NCBI GenBank assembly: GCA_030407085.1
Contig: CM059584.1
Span: forward strand, 127,195,001 to 127,259,000
DNA: 64,000 bases
Origin: Trichopria drosophilae
Lineage: Eukaryota > Arthropoda > Insecta > Hymenoptera > Diapriidae
Direction of reading: 5' to 3'
Position numbers and translations under genes: made by a program. Shown here one piece after another: positions 44,401 to 53,400 of this stretch (position 1 is its first letter; the number at the start of each line of letters is the position of its first letter). The notes under the pieces were generated by a model that was not told the origin of the DNA, did not search any database, and worked only from the letters and a program-made list of their open reading frames with translations.

Positions 44401-47400
44401 CGAATTCAGATTTTAATTACGCTTAATTTATTGATACTTTCTAATCGATTGAAAATATGTATGAATTTACAAATTGACTTCGACTTCCTAGGTGATGTTC
44501 GAACGGTTGGTAAATACTGAATGGAAACTGAAATATGTTGCAAAATTTGTATTACGATAACTCTTTTGTAAATAAACAATGCAAACAAATACATAGGAGC
44601 TGTTCTAATACAGCGAAATGCCAAAATCCCACTTTGCCCCTACTTTCCTTACATATAGCGAATTCGACAAATTAGATATTCAAGGCTACAATTTAAATAG
44701 TAAAACCAACTAAAAACCAGGAGCTACATAGTGATGGCCTCAATACTCTCATCGTTTTGCACAACAGTTTTGTGAGGTCTGTTATGGAGTATGTACTAGG
44801 GGTTTATTACGCAAAAATACCTACTATAAAAAAATTGGCCTAAAAGCTTGAACAAATACAAAATCAATCCCTTTGAAGCTTAATGTTATATGGGAAAAGC
44901 ACTTCTATTAATGTAATTGCTGCTGAAGCCAAACTCTCCAATATTAGAGAACTAGCAAAATTTCTTCCGATAAATTTTTATACCAAAGTACTCAACAACA
45001 GGTAACTTCAATTTTACAATATGCTCCAGGATTTTATCATTAATCGCCCACTTCTTAATAAAAGATAAAACAGATTGTTTTTTCAATGTGCGAGAGAAAT
45101 GATGACTCTTCTTGATCAGATTCTGAAATTGCTTTAATATTTATAATTTTAAATATGAAGACATTTTCATTCGATTTGGAAGTTGAAAAAAACTTAAAGG
45201 GTGATGGAAATCCCTAAATGATTGGGGAAATCATTGACCGAATGAACAGAGAAATATACGAGATATGTACAGATGGAAATAACATGAAAGGGGCGTGCTC
45301 CATAGGAACCGCATGTTATTGTCCAGAGCTGGACGCTAAAATCACCGAAACTATTAATCAGAAGTCATCTAACTATTCTGCTGATTATGTAGCACTGAAT
45401 GATGCCATTAATTTAGCTCTAGAACACATAGACGAAGATGTCTATATCTTTTCTGACCGTCTCAATATGTTTCAAAGTCTCAATCATCTACAGTTGAAAA
45501 TTAAAATCAATAAATACTTATTGTTGAAAAATATGCTACATCCAGCATGTGAATTCAAATTATTCCGGTTACCTTCGCATCTTGTCATTCCTGGTAATGA
45601 AGAAGCTGACAGAGTAGTTAAATCAACAATTGACAAAAATTCACCAGATATCAACAGTATCTTGTTTACAGACGTCAAAGAGGAGTTCAAAACTTCATCT
45701 AAAACAAATACGAACCAACTACTAAACAGTAAGCAGAGAAGACGGTGAAAATTATGTAAAAGACAGCTCAAACCCAATCTTTTATAAATGTAACAAACTA
45801 CACAGGTCCACAGTTGTATGGATAAATCGGATTAGAGCCAACCATTATAATTTGAAAGCATCGGTAGCCAGTTTGGTCACGTCGTTTGGCAGTGCCTAAC
45901 ATATGAAGTGCAAGGAGAACAAACTTTTAAAAAAACTATGAAAGATTGCCAGTTACCATCTGTAATGTCGACTATCTTTTATATTCTGAATCGTATCAGG
46001 TTAATTTCTAGCTAATATACCTTGTAGCTGAGCGTCTAATGCTTATAAAAAAAAGAGAGACTGAGATGTACATGATCCTAGTATTTAGATAGTAAATCCA
46101 ACTATTTCTTCTTTCCGTGTAGACATGTAGTTGGTTGATGAGAGTATGCAATGCAATCTACGCCAAGCGGACATAATGTGCAACTATTTTTCAGATGACC
46201 GCGTGAAAACTGCAAATGCAATTTCTAAGAGATTTTCAGACGTGTCAAATCACACCTAGCAAACTTGTGAATACCGTAAATTGGGGTAAAATCGGCTTGA
46301 CAAGAAAAGTCGACCATTCGATAACCTATTTTAAAATATTTGATTATCCTTTTTGTAGAGAGAAAAGCCGAAGATGCGCAATTGTTTTAGTTAGTAGGAA
46401 TGTCAAACTATCATTTACAGTTTATTTGACTCAAATTCATCGATAAGTTTTAATAAAAATGTCGTTTATGTGTGACTGTATATTTAGCCTCTAAAGTAAG
46501 TAGTGTGAAAAAAGTACTTGTAAATAATTGTACAAATTTTTTTATGTAAAATCAAACTGTGTATCGCATAGCCTATATCTCTAAACTAATTTACGATCAA
46601 AAATGACCTGAATAATATCATTAGATATCGCAAAATATCGGTTTCTTTAAAAATGTAACATTTGTAGGGAAAAGTCGGTCATGGGGCGAATTTAAAAAAC
46701 AAAGGCGGATTCTTCCAGATTGTTCAAATATTCAACAGAACAATTACAGAATGCAATACGAGAAGCAGAGAAACGTCAAAATTCAATGTTACAAATTTCA
46801 AAATTAAAAATGGCTGAATCAACATGGCGCCATATCGGGTCCAACATTTCGAATTTCGAAAATCTGAGAACGGATACATAATCAGCGGTATTGAAAACTC
46901 CCCAGTACCAATTTTCATGTAATCGAATCAAATTTCAGATTTTGGCCTGGACATATTTCATCCGTCATTTTGAATTACGAAAATCTGACGACATATTCTT
47001 AATCAGCGGTGCCGAAGATCCCCAAGTACTGAGCTTCATCGAAATCGAATTAAGCTTCGGATTTTCGTCTGCCATATTGGATCAGTCATTTTGAATTTTG
47101 TGATTTTGACAATATATTCATAATTAGCGACCTCGAAAACCCCCGAGCACAAAATTTCAATCCATCATTGAAATAGATACTGATTTACCTACATGAAAAA
47201 AATTATTTACAGGTGGGACACTGACAGTCCCACTATGCCTCAAAGGGTTAAAGAGCGGTTTTAACACTTAGAAATTTATGAGATGGCCATATTTTATTTC
47301 CGATGGTGTTATAAAATTGTTTTGTTTTATTACAATAGCTTACTTTTTCGAAGTATGACGATAGTCGACTTTTCCCCGCATTTGGGGTAGTATATACCGT

Positions 47401-50400
47401 TAATTCTAAGAAGTAATTTTCTTACTATTACATAGATCTTAAAACAGAGGAGTTAAAGATTACATATTTTAAGTTCGCATGAGGGTTTAAGCAAAAACCA
47501 TAAAAAATAGCCGACTTTACCCCAATTTACGGTACTTTGAAGTTAATTAAAATTTCATGACGAACGTTGATTTGCATTTTTAGTTTTCTTTTTTTCGTAG
47601 TTCCAATTTTCTTTTTGTTCACGCGCTTAAGTAATTAATAAAATTCTATCATGCAAATACACAATATACTCAATTTAAAAGCCAGTAATGACTGTTCATG
47701 TTCAGTGGTAAATGGAAACAAAATGGCAGCACAAATTGCTATTGTACCCTGAAAAATGAAATCAATTTTTCTCCGACACTGATCTAATTTCCTCTCACTC
47801 CCGCGTCCTTAAAGGAGTAAATTGATCGAAAATTTTATTCAACGTACCTTCTCGGAATAGATCGCCAGGGGCGCCACTGGATTTATGACGACCATGCTGT
47901 CACCTGCATATGTGTGAATCAGATTACTGGCGTATCTTTGCCTCAGCGTGTGCAGCACTGATGACTCGTTGAGAAAACGCAACTGCGAAAGTTCCTCCGC
48001 CTTGTCGAACTGCGGCGGATTTGCCTACAAGATAAAAACTGTCAGTTATGTCCTTTCAGAGTAATTAAAAAATATTTCACACTTTTTAGTCGTAAGTCCT
48101 TCTTGGGGCAGTCCGAAAGAAGAGTGGATTTAAAATTAAATCATTTTGTTTCGGTGAAGGTATTAATAAAAACATTCATCTTGTCTTTCCCTTCATTCTT
48201 AGATTTATTTGGTCCATAAAGACTTCACGGGGACTCGAGATCTGTGGCAAAGGCACCGGTAAATACTTCAGAGGAATTTATTAAGAATATTTTTTAAAAC
48301 TTAATTGAATTATTTTTATTTCGTACTAAATTAGCATAAATCATTTACATATTAATTTTTGGACGAAGTCTTTACATAGGTACATTTGTAGTTCTTGGTA
48401 TGTAGTAAAGTGGACTTCTTCCGGCGTAAGAACTTTACAATACTGTTTATTATATTCATTACTTATTTCGACTATTTGTAACGATCTTCATGATTGATTA
48501 ATAAGATTGATTTGTATGCTCTGAAATAAAAGTGTAGAATTGTTCTTCCCCAATGTGCAGAATCTAAGATTCGTGAAGGCAACTTTAGACCATATATGAA
48601 AGAATGGACACACTTAAAAAGAAAAAAAATGTCATAAAAATATTTCAAATACTGTTAATATCAAATAAACGAAAATCTAAATTATTTTTTCTTTCGTATA
48701 TAAAGAATCTGCTTGTTTTTAATTAAGAAATCATCTGCAATAAACCTGCGGATTGAATGTGTGCACGATATCCCCCTTTTAACTTAATTTTATCACAATC
48801 TGAAGAGAAAACCTCAGGCCGAAAATTGATTTATCTAATTTTTTATTTTTAACCCTTAAAGCGCCCTGGGGGTACTGGGAGACCCCACACATAAATAATA
48901 CAACTGCACTATTACAGCATTTTTTATCTTAAAGAGCTATAATTCAAGAGGCACAAGTTAAATTTATAGGAAAAAATATTGAAAATTGCCTGAGTTATGA
49001 TTTTGTTTGTGAAAAACGTCACTTTTGTATTTCATTTTTTACAAGGGGCACCAATAATTATTTTATCAATATAACTTATTTACGCGGTAAAATGACACTT
49101 GGAAAGTATCCAGTAATTTTGTCGAAACGAAATAATGAAAACTGTCTGCGAAGGACGATATTATTTTCGGATTGGGGTCTTCAACGACCCCACATAGCGC
49201 TTTGTGTTATTTTTATATAGTGACGCTTTAAGGGTTAATTTGTAATTGATTTTTATTTGAAATTTTAAATATCATCTTCAATTATATTCATTTGATTCTT
49301 ATGGTTTATATATCGAGTTAATGACCGAAAATTATTTATTTACACTTAATTGTATACTGGTCACTACAAATACTTTAATAACATTTTTAGTAATAGATCC
49401 TAATCAAGAGTGCCTTTTGTTTGTTTACACTGCTTTTCTTTCTAAAACAGAGACATTAAAATTCTTACATAAAAATACACTTATGATTTTGAATTTAATC
49501 TCTGCATTTCGTACTTTGATTTGAAACTAATAGTTTTTAATGTAGCGGTAAATAAAATAGGATGACTTTTAAAGAAATATTAATTATTATTTCGGATGGC
49601 CTGAGTTTCCGTAAAAAAAGCATATATCTACCAATATTAATTTTTTACTGTCTAAGTAACAAAATAATCTGAATATATTGTTACTAATTGTTTATGATGA
49701 AATAAATTTAAAAAAATTACTTCTGAAGGCGGAATTCACTTTCTTAATTCAAGGTTAATTGCCTCATAAATTCGTTATAAGAAATAATCAATTTCACGAT
49801 TAATAATGCAACGTTTTTTACGATTTTTTTTTGAGAATTTTTTTATTTTTAAAAAAAAATAAGGACCAAATTCGAGAAATTCGATATACCTTGGGAATTG
49901 AACCCAGGACTCTAGTTGTTTTCAATATTTAAGAATGTTTTACTTTATTCTGTAAATCGTAATTCATTGAAGAATTTACTGATGTAACATACTTTTCCAT
50001 GCTATACAATAGAATAAGACACTGATTTCTATACAGGAAGCGAGTTTAAATCAAACTTAAAAGATACTTAAGAAATTCTTTAGCAATAAAGCAAAAAAAA
50101 AGAATATCTCATAAAGTTATATGTCAAAATTATTGACACGTTTACTATAATCTGGTAAATTATAAACAAGAACATATTGAATGTACAAGCGTAAACAAAC
50201 TGGATTTAGTGAAATTTAAATTTCATATCGATTAGTTTTTCTGCGTACTAAAAACCAATGTGTTAATCTGTTACTACAATTAAGACGTATACTTAAGCTC
50301 ATATCACGACCTGCAGGTCATTATTAATTACTTTATTATGGTTTACATTATGCAATTTTCCTTAATTGATACTCATTTTTTAAAATTTTTTTTTCGGATG

Positions 50401-53400
50401 AGGCCTTGATTGGAATTGTTACTGCAAACATGTTATTTTCCACATCGGACAATGTAGCGCTTCAATTATTCCTGTTTTTATTGAAATGCATTAAAATTAT
50501 ATCCCGCAAATTTATTAAATTTCATTTTCACATAACGTCGGGAAATCTATTCATTTCTATGAATATTTAAAGCTGTATGCTTTAATTCAACGGGTTTAGA
50601 AAAAATTTATCACACACAATTTTCGATGACGTCGTTAACGTTGACCTATGAAGCAATATAAGAAAGTTACTATCCTTTTTTCTTAAAGATCGCCAAATTT
50701 TTTGAAACTTTAGACGTTTGCGGAATTTCAATATGGTGGCTTCAATATGGAGGTAGTCTTCCTCAATATTAGTTTAAGTACATACATTCTATATATAATA
50801 TGCGTGAAAATCATAAAAACTTTCTTTAGATTCTTTAGAAAACGTGAAATTCGTGTTTCCTCATGGGTAAAACAGCGAATTCAATATTAAGTTTATAATC
50901 TCAGTACTATCTTGTGCCTAGATGTACATATTCACAATATATTGTTATGATTTCTATGTTATAGGATACAAAATGTAGGCTTTCAAAGTGCTGAAGATTG
51001 CAAGAAAGATTTTCCGGGATTAGAATGACCTTGCAAAATAAATAAACATCGGTTTTATTAAATTAGGTTTCCATCTTAAAGACGCCATTTTGAATTTTCA
51101 TAAAAACATTTCAATTTGCAATTTGCAATTTCAGTTCCAATCTTCAATCGATGTGAAGCTGGCCCCCACTTCAATGAAAAAAAAAAATAATAATATATAT
51201 GCCCCCCACATAGTTCTGAAGTTCTTTATACATTTTGAAAATAATTCTGTTGATTTTACCAAAAAAAATGCATTTCGAAACATCGGGGGGGGGGGGCGAA
51301 CTTCACAAATTATAAAATTTAATGACTTGTAACTCTCCCATTTGGCATGGATTAAAAAGTTTTATAAAGAAAAGTTGTAAAACTGTTCGGGGGGCAAAAG
51401 GAACTCCAGAAAAAAAGATCGTGATGAAGATTGGCGAAAATGCGATTATCATGGTGAAAACCACGAAAAATCCTTAAAAAACGGTATTTGAAAAAAGTTT
51501 TTGCGTTTATTTCATAAACTACAAATCTGACAGAAAAATGTTTCCAACAAAACATATAAAGCATGAAGTTACAGGCTGTCAGTTTTTTCAAAAAATCCAA
51601 AAATTTTTTTAATTTCAGAAAATCGATTTTTTCTCTAGAGTTCCTTTTGCCCCCCCCCCGATGTTTCAAAATGCAATTTTTTTGGTAAAATCAACAGAAC
51701 TATTTTCAAAATGTATAAAGAACTTCAAAACTATGTGGGGGGCATATAGAACTGCTATAATTTTGTTTTTCATTGAAGTGGGAGGCCAGCTTCACACCGA
51801 TGGATCTTCAAAACCAAAATCGCAAAGATTCTGGCAATATTTTAGAGGAATATAACTTTGTTATATCACTTCAATAGGCCTATTTTAATGAAGGCATCTA
51901 AATGAAGACGCTTATCACTTTCAAAATTGGTAATTTGTGAGGTAATTATATGATGTTATCTGGGCCAATTGCATTAAAAGAGACGACGTTAAAAGTTAAG
52001 AATAAAGAACGGCTTCCTGGTTCTTAAAGCATTAATGTTAATTTCCAATTCTATGAAAATTCACTATTTAATTAAATATATCTCCCAAGAAAAATAATCC
52101 TATCTGTCGATTCAAGATTTCCAGAAAAACATTTTCTGAATTTGACAAAAAATTCATGACCTCAGAAAATGAATTAGTATTCCAACGACAATCGAAACAT
52201 CCCGGGTTCAAATCCCGGCAAGCCAAATTTTTCCAAACTTAAAAACGCAAAATTCCACCTACGCCATCATTGAAGGGATTTTATAAATATTTCTGTCACA
52301 TCCACTGAGAGAAATGGAAAAACCAAATTTTCATTACATGTCTTATGTTGCATAACTTATATCTATTTCCCGGTTTTAAAAGAACGATACTGCTTAATAA
52401 ATAATGGAATATAATATATTCTACTTTTTGTAATTGTAGCCACGTATATTTAGATGAAAATAACACGTTAAGTAGAAAATATGATGTTCGAATATCTAAA
52501 AATAAGTTTACATACGAAATAAATAATAATTTTATTTTTTAAATTAAGGAAGATATTAATATTAATGAGAAAGTATAGAATAAATTATGTTATTTTTAAC
52601 ATTACACGGAAAATGAATATTCAACCTGTTACACTTCAGATTAATTAAAAAGCTCGATTCCAATCTCACCTTGAGACAACTTAGATTTCTTTTTGACCTT
52701 TAGACACTTTTTCTTACATTAAGTATTAACATTTGAATACTGTGGTATTTGAATAGTATACCAAAAAAGGAGGTGCTATCTTCGCGGCAGTTTATTTGTT
52801 TTCAGTTGGGAATTTTTTCATATTTTTGTTTCCCAAAAATCAATTTCTCTTCTCACAAGAAAAATAATTAAAAGCTTGTTTCCTTTACACTTCGACAACA
52901 AGTATGAAAATAAATTTAAACATTTTTATTTCGTATATGTTTAATGTGTTATTATTTATCGCTGCGGAACCTAAACAAATAAAAATATGCTCTTAGGACA
53001 ATCTAATTATCACAAATGTTATCCCAAAATTATAAGAGAGCATAATGTCCATTTCTATCAGGACATTCATTTAATAACTCACAGTGGTAAATCACGTAGA
53101 TGTTTAAAAAAATTATAAAAGAAATTGATGACAAATTGATCGAGAATTTGAGGAATTCGTATATTTATAGATTTTATTAATATTATAGAAAAATAAATAA
53201 AAATCTCATATTTCCCAAAACCCGTCATCAATTTCCAATTGATTTATTTTGTAGTTTTTATGGGACCATCTATAGTAATTACAATCCTTCATAGTCTATA
53301 TTTTCGATAATTGTTTTAGTAATTTGGAATTTACAGTTTTCAGAAATATCCCTTCTTTATCGACGGATCACTTTGAAATTTTACAAAATTCGGGCGATGT

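Noticed and set aside
44032..44520. 162-codon plus-strand frame ([12 protein letters not shown]...)
   Set aside because: It lies wholly within the 8-bp-duplication TIR element, crosses its internal GGGCAAAGTGGGA words and a GAGA tract, and has no domain.
52130..52228. tRNA gene around the perfect T-arm
   Set aside because: No acceptor 5' strand, D-arm or anticodon arm can be built at the required distance.
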